Positions 31,273 through 41,441 of a stretch of 64,000 nucleotides of DNA are shown here, in pieces. Below the pieces are notes generated by a model. That model ran no database searches. It had not been told where the DNA came from and saw only the letters and a list, made by a program, of their open reading frames with translations. The translations under genes were made by a program, and so were the position numbers. The stretch spans positions 62,001 to 126,000 of the forward strand of contig JASANC010000080.1 in assembly GCA_030248135.1 (NCBI GenBank), read 5' to 3'. Position 1 is the first letter of the stretch; every line of letters begins with the position of its first letter. This DNA is from Theristus sp. LFF4_11 (Eukaryota; Nematoda; Chromadorea; Monhysterida; Xyalidae).

Positions 31273-31372
31273 GCGCCGCCATAACACAAAGCACACGACG
31301 AAGACACAACCACTGTTGAGGAAGAGTGTCGATCCGAGTTCCTTGCGGTTTTCAGCAGTTGACTTGAGTTCC
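31273..31372 (-). other. Possible small membrane-anchored ORF or exon, cut at a transposon edge
   Basis: Minus strand: Met at 31372 opens MELKSTAENRKELGSTLF, followed by a hydrophobic stretch (FLNSGCVFVVCFVLW) and RRR, reaching the end of family A copy 3 where CAG/GTAGGG could act as a donor. Across the whole repeat block, at about 27228, the same strand reads RRDTNPFRAKVLV then stop, which would complete a small tail-anchored protein, but no AG acceptor is present at that point. Unrecognised; it may be a real gene interrupted by the repeat block. Confidence 0.35.
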
Positions 31373-32243
31373 ATTCAGAATAATTTTCTTATTTTTATCA
31401 AATCAAAATTATTGATTCGTTGAGTATTTCCGTGAATTTTCAGCAAGAATTTTTTATGATTGAAAAACGAGCGTCGAATTGGCAGGATCCGAAAATCATA
31501 AAGTCACTGCTCAATCCAACACTCATTATTCAAATCATATCAAGGGCAAGTCAATGTCAGGTCAGTCAATTGAATGCGGTGCGGAATGCAGCTCGTCGAG
31601 TTCGTTGCTCTCTGAATTGAATTGATGATGCCACCATGCAGTGCCAAAAAATCCAAGCAGATCCTCAGTTTGTGGTGACTGACAAGTGACAAACCACTAC
31701 CATACTGGACCGCCATTGGACACTGAATGATAAAAAAACAATCGTCTTCGTTCCACGTCCACGTCCAGTCCACCACGGATCGCTGCTGACAAGCAAACAT
31801 AAACTCAAAAAGCTGACTGTAGCGTGAGTGAGCCTGTCGTCGTCGTTTCGTTTCATTCACTGCTTTGATTTTTGTCACCGAAATTCAAATTCAACTCGCG
31901 AAATCGAAATCAAACTCAAAAACTGAACAAAAAGTGCAAAACAAACGCCCTTTCTTTCTTTTTCATTTTGATTAGCATTTGTCTGCTTCCTCGGTAATAA
32001 TTTACCGTTGGCGGACATTTAATTTGCGACATGAATACCAACCCATTATTTTTGAGTTGAATTCAAATTTAAACCAATGGGTTTCGGTTTCTTTCCTCCA
32101 ACCCTACGTCCCTATATTATTCAAAAAGGAATCGGAGGGATCAAGGGAAACGAAAAGACATTTCGAAAAAAGTAAAAGGGAAATGAAGAAGTAGAGTTTT
32201 CATTGTTCGTCAGTCATGCATGAGAGCATGACATAATAATGCG
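31373..32243. other. Intergenic upstream of FLAD1
   Basis: AT-rich. Open frames near 31420-31620 and 31979-32194 show no domain or splice context. It presumably holds the FLAD1 promoter. Confidence 0.4.
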
Positions 32244-35200
32244 ATGAAAAAGCAAGCTGTTCGCTTACTCCTAATAATGGCAACTGCAAACGGACCTTCA
32301 CCTTCGATTAAGTTGCACAGTCAACCGGCACCTTCGACGGCAGGCATCATCGGTGATTTTTTATTGTCTGAATGAAATTTTTAAATGAGTGTTTTTCTTT
32401 TCTTGAATCCTGCTTTTTTTATCACAAAACTTGTTTTGTTTTGTCTTTTGTGCCACATTTTGACATTCCGCGATTTCCACTATTCCATATGTTCACTTTT
32501 TTCCTGCGGTGTGCAACTTTTATCTGCAGTGATCGGCGACGAAATCCTCAAAGGTTACACGGTCGATTCAAATTCGCATTTTTTATGCGAACGTTTGTTC
32601 TCGCGTGGAATCACTGTGCGAAAACTGGCAGTCGTTCCAGACGACGTCAATGTCATTGCAGAGGAGGTAGGTTGTCATATTTTCTTCAAACACTGGCTTT
32701 TGATCAAGTGACTTTTTTCGACTTCTCGTGTCTTTTGTCTGCCTTGACCTTACGATACCACCAGACTAGGGTTAGGGGCTTTGAAAAAAAATTTTTTTAA
32801 ATTTTTTTTTTGTTTTTAAAAAAAAAAATTTGGATTTTTTTTCAAACTTAAAAAAAAATTTGAAAATTTTTTCTTCTACTTTGCTCTGAAAATTCGATTT
32901 ATGGCATAATTTTTTGAAAGTTCAAACCAAATTTTCTTCCCAACTTTGTGTGCTTAGGTACATGTCATTATTTGGTCATTTTGACCGACGTACTCCATGT
33001 TTTTCGATTTGGATGACTTCTAGAGTCAATTTTTAGCGTTGAAATGACTTAACTGAATTGAAATATCGTTTCAGAAATCGTTTTCTTGCAACTTAGAACA
33101 TGTTTTTTCAGTCGGTAGGCCATGAGATGAACATGATATTTTGTTGATTGGCGTATGTTATAGGTCTACAATGGAGTTGTGCGATATATTGTTAAACAAT
33201 TGGAGCGGAGATGTTGGTTAATACCACATCACACGACCGTTTTTCAGATACCCGATAACATGGCCACATGTTAAAACTTGCGTGCTGAGCTAAACTAACG
33301 TGTTAAACTTGCGTCTGTCAGTTGCCCGCAACGTGATCGCGAAATCATGGTACGTGTTTTCGATACGATGATTTGAAGAGTGGGCTCTCGCCATGTGGCA
33401 GATAGCATAGCTGGTTGAACCTGAAAGTAAGTGTCTTGGGGGGGGGGGCGACCGGGTCGACAGGGGTTGCCGACTTAGCTACAGCAAACAGGAATTTTTG
33501 AACACAGTCAAATTTTGGTAATTTTCTAAAGAGGAACAACTAAGAACGGTTCAATATTCAAGTACACGTCGAAAATTGTCCTGTTTTACTGTTGAAAATG
33601 CAACTTTCCCTCTATGAAATGGACATAATTTCAATAAAACACGATTTTCGCTCTTATAGTTATCCGGATCGTTCTGAAAATAGTATAGATGAACTCAGCT
33701 CGACGAGACGCTTCGAACAAACCTAACTTGTAAAAAAATTTTTTTTTTTAATTTTTTTTTAATTAAAAAAAAATCCGGATTTTTTCCCCCCTAACCCTAC
33801 ACCAGACGAGACGTGAAGTTGGCGAAAACCATTGTGCGAGAAAAGCATAAGCATTGTCACCTCTTCTCACACATACCGCTCAGGTTGCGCGATTTAGCGG
33901 CGCGTTTGACCACGTGCTGACGTCCGGTGGTGTTGGACCGACACACGACGACGTCACTTATGAAGGTGGGTTTTTGTTCTCAATTGCATTGCAAACAAAA
34001 CGAAAAAATCTGTATTTCAAGCAAAACTAATGTCTATATCGGGTTTCACTCTCGCACAACTGTTTTTTGTTGGAACGAATGTTCATCAAACAAACTTGTT
34101 GCACCTGTTTTCCATTGTCTGCGTTGCCAGCCAGCCAATTTAGCACAAAAGAATATTTTGTGAAAAAACGCAGAACGTAAAGTGTTCAGGCGTTGCGAAA
34201 GCGTTCAACGACACGATCGCCATCAACGAAGAGATCGCCGAGGCCGTGCGCGACTACTTCACACAGAAAACCGGCGGACACTCGAATGAAAACGTCGAGG
34301 CGCCTGATGGCGCTTTCATGAAACTCGCAAAAGTTGGTTTTTGATTAAGAAAAGTGGAATGCCTCTCTTTATTGTCAGACGTTATTGCAATTTGATTTGT
34401 TGTGACGAGTGCATTGCTCGGCAAGAAGTTGCTCAATTCTGAAGTTAAAAATGTAATTTTGCATACAGATGTACTATTTTTCACCATTTTCCCTCAGATT
34501 CCCACCAGTGCCACGCTTCTGTGGGGCATTGACCACCGGCATCGTCGTTCGCTCTACCCGGTGGTGCGTGTTCGTAACGTCACCGTTTTCCCGGGCATTC
34601 CACAATTGCTGCAGAGGGCATTCGACATGATCGCCGTTCGTTTGGTTCATCACATTTTTTTTTGAATTTAACAACAGTGTTTAAACACACTAATTGATGG
34701 AAAAGAAGCTTGACAGCGGTCAGTTTGAATGTGCTAGGTGTGAACGCATCACAGATCGGGGTTCGTTTTTTAATATTTCCATTGACCTTCAAGGATGAAT
34801 TCCATGCGTCCACCAGTGCACCAGCGAAATACACGCTTTATTCGGCGAAGGATGAGTTTCACATTGCTGGCGCGCTGACGGAGGTCGCAAACGCGTACCG
34901 CGATGTTGTCAACGTTGGTTCGTACCCCGATTTGCAGCACAGGTCCGGTGGTTGAGTAGAGTGGTAGAGCACACGAATTAGTGCAGCGCCTATAGCGGCC
35001 CCGCAACAAGATCACAAATTCAATGATGCTTCTTACTGTTCAGTTATTATCGTGTAAAAATCACGATTGATGGCGCAGATGCAAAGCGATCTCGCGAAGT
35101 TTACCAATTGCTCAGCGAACGTCTCAAGGGTTTGTGCAGTTTTTTGATTTAAAAAACCGTCTCACCGCGTGAAACGAGGAACCCTTTACAGAAGTTCTTG

Positions 35201-36883
35201 TGCCTTTCGACCCAGTGCCATTCGAAGATTCCGTTGCGAAATTCGATAAATTCCTCCAAAAACAACACGAAACGCATCCGGACTTTGCCCGAGTGGTTGA
35301 GTCGGCTATCGCAACAATCAACACAGCTTTTGACCAGTATAGGTTCGCTTTTTTGCAGTGATCTGTCATTTTTTAAACAGAATTGTCTTCAGAATTGTCA
35401 TTTTTTACAGTCTCAACGAAATTGTGGTTTCGTTCAACGGCGGCAAGGACTGCACCGCGCTGTTGTATCTCGTCTACGTTTGCGCGCTTCGGTAATCCAC
35501 GAACTTGAATATGATTTCCGTCTTGTCTTTAGTCCACCCAGAAATCTGGCTTCTGTATCAATTCGAAAACTAAAATTTCAGCCGCCAACTAATATCGCCC
35601 GGAGCGAACGATGCTCAGCTTGGTGCTATTTACGTTCAGTCGGCCTCGCCATTCGCAGAGCAAGAGAAATTCGTTGAAGAATCCGTGAAAAAGTATGTGT
35701 AGCTTTGCTTTCTCCAGCCAGCTCAGCTCAATGAAAAAAGCAAAAAGTTGCAAAAATTTCACGAGTCTGTAAAACTGGACCTATTCGTAGATTTTCATTT
35801 TTTTTGAAATTCAGCTACAAGCTGCGCATGTTCTGGATCGACGGACGTCAAAGCGACATGCGCACGACGTTGTGCCGGTTCGTGCAGCAAGAGCCGCAGA
35901 TCAAGGCAGTTTTCCTCGGTTTGCTGCCCTGAGTTTCTTTCCAGTCGATTTGCAGCCATTTTCAGTGTGTTTGTTCAAGCTGTTCACTTTTTTTCGCATA
36001 ACACAGAGCACGTGAAAGTAGACGGAACGGGATCGGAGTTGCAAGAAGACATTTTCAGCTAGAAATGGCGTGTTGGATTTCAGCAATTCCGACACACATT
36101 CTTTCTTGCTCATTCAATGTTTTTGTATGTTGTGTGTTCTCCGTATTTTGCAAAAATAGGTGACAGGTTTGAACAATTTTTTTTTAGCAGCTTTAAAAAG
36201 AAAAATGCCATAATGCGGCAGGCGGCCGAAAGCACGACCCCGGGCAGGCGCAGATGCGGCCGATGCAGCCGACGGACGCCGGGTGGCCGCCGATGATGCG
36301 CGTGCACCCGCTGATCGACTGGGGCTACGCCGACGTCTGGAGACTGTTGCGCGCACTCTGTCTGCCGTATTGCTCGGTGCGGTGTGGGATGGGGGGGGGG
36401 ATATGCTGGACTTGTTGGTTTGTATCTAACTCGTTCGACACCAAACGACGCCGTTCTTGTCATAATTCGTGCTGATTGGTTGAGTTTTGAAATGTGATTT
36501 CAGTCTCTGGCTCTTGTCTTTTCGATCAGCAACTACCACTAGCTGTGCGACTGTTGATGCATTCACGGAACAGTTCATTCAATCAGTGCTGTGTAACTGC
36601 TGCTGCTCATCTATGAATGCCTGCCTCTGAAAAAGCCCGTGCCACATTGCAGCTGTACGACCGCGGTTTCACGTCAGTCGGCTGTGCGCAGACGACGAGC
36701 GCCAATCCGGCGCTTGCCTACGTCGACGGTTTCGGCAAAACGCGCTACAAGCCGGCGCACACGCTGAGCGATCACAATTTAGAGAGAATTGGCCGCTCCC
36801 CGGCGAGAACACTGTGCCCTGCCCCTTCGCCACCGGTCAAATCGTCGTCGACCTCACACATTCTCGATTTACCGAAGTCATGA
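32244..36883 (+). CDS. FLAD1: FAD synthase (molybdopterin-binding-like domain plus PAPS reductase domain)
   Basis: Adenylates FMN to FAD. Exons: 32244-32352, 32530-32666, 33884-33965, 34190-34332, 34498-34635, about 34793-34942, 35044-35129, 35192-35342, 35411-35491, 35582-35692, 35815-35918, 36222-36376 and 36653-36883. Phases agree at nearly every join. N-terminal MoaB/CinA-like domain: [38 protein letters not shown]-terminal PAPS-reductase-type catalytic domain: [11 protein letters not shown] (the P-loop-like nucleotide motif), [28 protein letters not shown]. Start at 32244 or the inner Met at 32278 ([10 protein letters not shown]). The human two-domain enzyme has the same order. Intron 2 carries a 1-kb hAT-like insertion. 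The expected GTRRTDP motif reads GGRKHDPGQ here, a conservative departure. Confidence 0.95.
32767..33799 (-). mobile_element. hAT-like family A, copy 4, in FLAD1 intron 2
   Basis: 1033 bp, inverse orientation, target duplication CACCAGAC (32759-32766 and 33800-33807). It forms most of the intron between exons 32530-32666 and 33884-33965; without it that intron would be about 180 bp. Confidence 0.93.
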
Positions 36884-37703
36884 CTCTGGTTGAGATTGTC
36901 TTTTTTTGTAGTCGTTTTGCTTATTGGTTTTGTGATATGATGCTGTCGTTGGTTGCACAGTCGTGTGCTTTGTTTTGTTTTATTGTCGAAAAATAAAATG
37001 AAGACCACTGTTTCACAAATGATCTGCCCTGATACAGCACATTCATTGGGTGAGTCATGTTTGGTGAATGGAATTCCTATGTTGAATGTTCGGTGATTCA
37101 CAGTTCACTTTCAAGATAATATATTCATTGAACGTTCTATTTTTTGTGCTTTATCTTCTTCAACTTGTGATTGCACTCTGTAGTTCAGCTTTTCGTGTCT
37201 CCACTGTAGTTTCCCGGTCTGATAAAACAAAACAAAAATGCCGATTTGTTCAAATGGTTTTTAATTGGCGAAAATCATCCCCATTATCGGGATTGATAAT
37301 GGCAATCAAATCTGCACGGATTGTTGTTTATCTCTCATTTTTGTTCTTCACTGTACATTGCGTGTTTTTTTTTCACCGTGACATTTCTATTCTAATAGAG
37401 CAAACGAGGTTGACTGCCAAAAACGGCCAACAAAAAAAATCAGCCACTGGTCAGTAAATTTTGTTCGTGCAACGGTTTGATGTGGTGCACGCCGGAGAGT
37501 TTGCGGTAATCTGCACGTGGTTTCGTGGTGGCGCGCACCACTCCCCCCACAGCAGCCGTGTGTGCTCGCATGTTCGCGTGCGTGTTCGTTCAGGCCCGTT
37601 TATACCTGGCGTACCTGCATACGTCCAATATAAACGGACCTTCACACGATGCACCAGAGCGTGACTGCACACTGCCAGTTTCAGAGTGCTCACAAGCGCC
37701 GCG
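36884..37703. other. Intergenic between FLAD1 and ABHD12
   Basis: AATAAAA at 36992 is a candidate FLAD1 polyadenylation signal. A 48-bp family J fragment is at 37593-37640. Otherwise nothing recognised; the ABHD12 promoter should lie here. Confidence 0.5.
37593..37640. mobile_element. Family J inverted-repeat fragment, copy 2
   Basis: GGCCCGTTTATACCTGGCGT and the inverted TCCAATATAAACGGACC match the termini of 1350-1476, with the centre deleted. Confidence 0.6.
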
Positions 37704-40113
37704 ATGCCCACCATGAGCGCGTTCACGGCCACTCTGCGCACGGCTGCCTCGACACTGCTGCTGTTCTACGTGCTGATCCCGGTGCTCGTCCGTTTCGTGC
37801 CCTCGCTCACCCGTTCACTGATCTTTCTCACGTTCATCCGGCGTCCGTTCGTCGATCTCACGCAGCCGGCCGTCACGTACAATCTGACGGGCGCTCGCAA
37901 CTTCTACGTGAACGTCACGTCGTTTGAAGCGACCAGACGCAACGACGATCACGATGATAACAATCGTCAGATTCGCTTGGGCGTCTGGCAGATGCTGCCG
38001 GCCGAGGCGTGGCGTGCGGAGTTGGTGGCGTCCGACTTCAACTGGGACACGGCGCTCGCCGGCGTGCGACGGCCGATCGTGCTGTATCTGCACGGCAACG
38101 CGTTCGACCGCGCGACGCCGCATCGACGACTGTTGTACGCGTTGCTCGCGAAGCTGCAGTATCACGTGGTCACCCTGGATTATAGGTGTGCAGTTGGAAG
38201 TTGTCCCCAGTCTTGGTGGTAGCGCGTTAGACTCTTTTGTCTGTGTGTTCGGGGGATCGAGCCAGTTTACGGGTGTTCAGGCAGTTAATGACTGAGAAAA
38301 CTCGATGGGCGCCCAACTCGATGGCGTTCTGTACGCTGTTCTGAGTTAGCCCTGGCCTAAAACATCGCCTGAAATGCATTTGTGACGGCAATATTTTGTG
38401 GCGCAGCTGAGCTACTCGTCACTAAACACTTCTCCATGAATGCGCCTTAAAATTCAGGGGATTCGGCGACTCGACCGGCCATCCGACGCCGGAGGGTGTG
38501 GTCGCGGACGCGAAGTTTTTATACGATTGGGTGGCGCAGAGGGCTGGGGACAACGCCGTCTTCGTGTGGGGACACTCGTTGGGCACGGCTGTTGCCACCG
38601 AGTTGGTCAGTCAATTGGCGGACGAACAGAGGTAAATGCTTGGACGGACGTATTGGCGAATTATAGAGTAGATGATAGTCGGCTTTGAATGGGATATGTG
38701 ATTATATAACCAACCATGCTTTCTTATTACTATCTGAGTGGCGTTTCAGTACAGATCAGGTAAAAGCAATCTGCATTTTTTCTCGAACTTTTGCAACAGG
38801 CAAAATAAAAAATCAGTTGACCACTGAGACACGTGGTACGTTGATTGGCGAGCGGGAACTGGATTGTAAAGTGCACACCAACATTTTCGTCTTGCGTGTA
38901 TAGTTTGACTGGAAAGTGGGAGTGGCGCGAACTTTTGATACAACATGCAGCGGTCTCAAGCGTCATTCATGGAACTGGAAGCGCTGGCGTTACTTCATGC
39001 GGCGTTATTTCGCCACACATTCATGAAGCAAAAACATCGCAGCTTCAGCTAAAGTGACGCCTGCGCGAGTACATGAATGCGCCTTCAAAGACCTATCAGA
39101 AACGGTGCAGTCCAAACACCCACCAAGCGCCCTCCATCCACCCATGCGAGTCGCCATTCTCCCACCCATCTGCAGCACGCGCCAGCCACGAGGCCTCATC
39201 CTCGAGTCCGCCTTCAACAACCTCGACGACTGCATCCAGCATCACCCGCTCGCGCGCACCTTTCGCTTTCTGCCGTGGTTCGGCTGGCTGACGCAGAATC
39301 CGATACGCGGCGAGCGGATCGCGTTCGCGAACGACCGGCGAATCGGCGGCGTGCGCTGTCCGCTGCTGATGCTGCATGCCGACGACGATCATGTGGTCGG
39401 CGGGGGGGGGTGTTTTGTGTTTTTTTGGCTTTTTTGCTTTGGCTGGTTTTCAGTAACTGTTCGTTCGAATGGCCTGAGATCAGTCTCATAACGTCAGATA
39501 AGGCAAGTGACACGCGATTCGTTTTCAGTTTTAGCCGCAATTCGACGTGCTATGCTCGTGTGTTGCATAACATTATGTGGCCTCGCCTTGCATCAGTGCA
39601 GTGTCCTTCCTTTAGCCCCAAGCCGAGTGGCGCTCCAAACGTGAATTGAAGTCCAACCTTTCAAGTAGAAATAGTAGCCGTTTTAGCAGCGCGTCCGACC
39701 GAAATGACGCCGTGACCTGCTCTGAAACATGCGCTTGTCATGTGCAGCATACCGGGTATCCAGTTTCGCGCATTTGTTTGCACGTGAAAAAAACGAGTGA
39801 AGACGTCAGTCAAATGGAAATTTTGGTGCGCGGTGCGCGACAGACATACGGGCGTTTCTGAAGCATATGACGTCATCTCGCTCCGACACGTTTGAATCAC
39901 TCCACAATACCATAATTCCAATGTCAGGTGCCGATGGAACTGGGCGCCAAACTGCGTGACGCCGCCCAGCGAGCGAACGTCGACGTCGAGTGGCACCAGT
40001 TCGACGGCGCACACCACTACGAACACAAGTACATCTGCAACGCGCCCGAACTGCCGTTGATCTTTGAGACGTTCGTGGCGCGTTGTCTCGCCGCAAGCGA
40101 CGCCGTGATTTGA
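37704..40113 (+). CDS. ABHD12: ABHD12, membrane serine hydrolase (lysophosphatidylserine lipase)
   Basis: Four exons joined in phase: 37704-38185, 38458-38631, 39176-39395 and 39928-40113. An N-terminal hydrophobic segment (LLLFYVLIPVLVRFV) acts as a membrane anchor; ABHD12 is an ER membrane lipase. The alpha/beta-hydrolase fold is seen as LYLHGNAFDR (oxyanion region), VVTLDYRGFGDSTG, nucleophile elbow WGHSLGTAVA (catalytic Ser), LILESAFNNL, LMLHADDDHVV (catalytic Asp) and HHYEHKYI (catalytic His). All three triad residues are present. NLTG and NVTS are possible glycosylation sites after the anchor. Start at the Met of MPTMSAF. Intron 1 holds a SINE and a hairpin that ends about 10 bp before the acceptor of exon 2. 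Confidence 0.95.
38206..38373 (+). mobile_element. tRNA-derived SINE, copy 4
   Basis: Head TTGGTGGTAGCGCGTTAGAC (box A region) and GGGGATCGAGCC (box B). Body GAGAAAACTCGATGGGCGCC, CTCGATGGCGTTCTGTACGC. End GCCTAAAACATCGCCT. It is in ABHD12 intron 1, same strand as the gene. Confidence 0.85.
39655..39895. mobile_element. Inverted-repeat element, family G, copy 2
   Basis: The right portion TGACGTCATCTCGCTCCGAC then ACGTTTGAATCACTCCACAAT matches 42720-42765, and ACATGCGCTTGTCATG matches 42588. It is in the last ABHD12 intron and ends about 20 bp before the exon 39928 acceptor. Confidence 0.65.
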
Positions 40114-41441
40114 TTGGCTGGAATTTCGTTGTTTGTTTGTTTGTTTGTTCGTTACAAACTCGGCTGTGCCACTTACGCTCTCTGTGCTGCGTTCTTTCTT
40201 GTTGACAGATTTTGCTTTTCGTCTGCAAAATTCGCAATCCGAATTGAGGTTGGATGCTGGGAGTCCGTTATTTGAGATTGGTCTAAAATTGGATTTGTTT
40301 TCTCTCTGATTGGTTCTCTTTTGGTCTCTTCTTAGTTGTGCTTTCAGCATCGGTGCAAGTGCAAAACGTGCTTTTTTCGTTTTATTAAATCCGTATTTTG
40401 TCACCCACAGTTTTTATCATATTCTCGTTTGAAAGTTTTCACGGTCAGTTTGAAATCAGGTCGATTGTTGCTCGGTAAATGTGATAAAATGTTCCGCTTT
40501 ATTTGGCTTTGTTGTTTGTTTGTTTGGTTTTTTTACTGGAAACCATGTGGTTCTTTCATGTTGATAAAGTGTTTAAAATCCTTTAAAAAGATTTGAATGG
40601 TTGTGATTGCAGCCAATGTTTTGTGTTTTTTTTCAAAATACCCTGTTTTCGGGAGTATTTTCATCGTTGGCTGTCTTGGGTGCTTCGCTTAATTCGCAGC
40701 ACATCATTGATTCAAAATCAAAGTCTATTTCCAATCACATGTCACGAATCAAAGTTTGCTCGGTTCATCCTTCGTCTTCGTCTATCTTCTTCCACTGTGT
40801 CACTTTTTCCACGTCCATTCATGTTCACTCTTGTTGCAAAATTTTACTTTGGTTATTGAAATTTGTGCAAATATTAGATGAATTGTGCGTTGTTGTGCGT
40901 GTACAGCGAGTTCAATTTTCAATAGCAATGATTGCTGTTAAGGTCCTGGTTTGAAGACAGTGCACTTTGTCATAACGTTGCAAAGTCATAAACAAACACG
41001 CACACACACATGCGATGTTACAACAGCGTGCTCTCAGTGTGTGTGCGTGTGCGTGCGTGCGTGTTTGCTTGTGACTGTGCAACATCGCTGTGTGATAACA
41101 AAGCGCACAGATGAAGATGGGACTTCAATCTGGCACTTTACGGTCTGGTTACTTGAAATTGAATTGCAAGGAACGTAATTGAAATCAGTTTCCAATCAAA
41201 CTTTATGTCAGAGGCAGTATAATGTGGTACGAACGACATCCGATTTGTGTAAATGTCGAATAAACAGTGGCCAAACACACGTGAAGTTTTTGGTTCTGAG
41301 ACCAGCAACAAAAACGGTACACATCCGGATGGGCTTACAGCGGCTCCTTGCCGCATCATATTTTTGTCAACACTCAAAGGTCGGATTTTGAAAATAAAAA
41401 AATAATAAAACAGGCCAGATGAATAGATTCTGGGTCGCACC
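40114..41441. other. Intergenic between ABHD12 and CCM2
   Basis: AT-rich. A candidate weak terminator/poly(A) area just after 40113, then no gene-like frame. It contains the long CA/TG hairpin at 40945-41108. Confidence 0.5.
40945..41108. mobile_element. Long hairpin element, family I, copy 2
   Basis: GACAGTGCACTTTGTCATAA, GTTGCAAAGTCATAAACAAAC and ACGCACACACACATGCGATG are complementary to the right half (GTGTGTTTGCTTGTGACTG, CATCGCTGTGTGATAACAAA). Same layout as 9757-9965. Confidence 0.7.

Noticed and set aside
23382..33799. Telomere or interstitial telomere arrays (TTAGGG/CCCTAA)
   Set aside because: Only one or two units occur at each place and always at transposon termini, paired in inverse orientation with 8-bp duplications.
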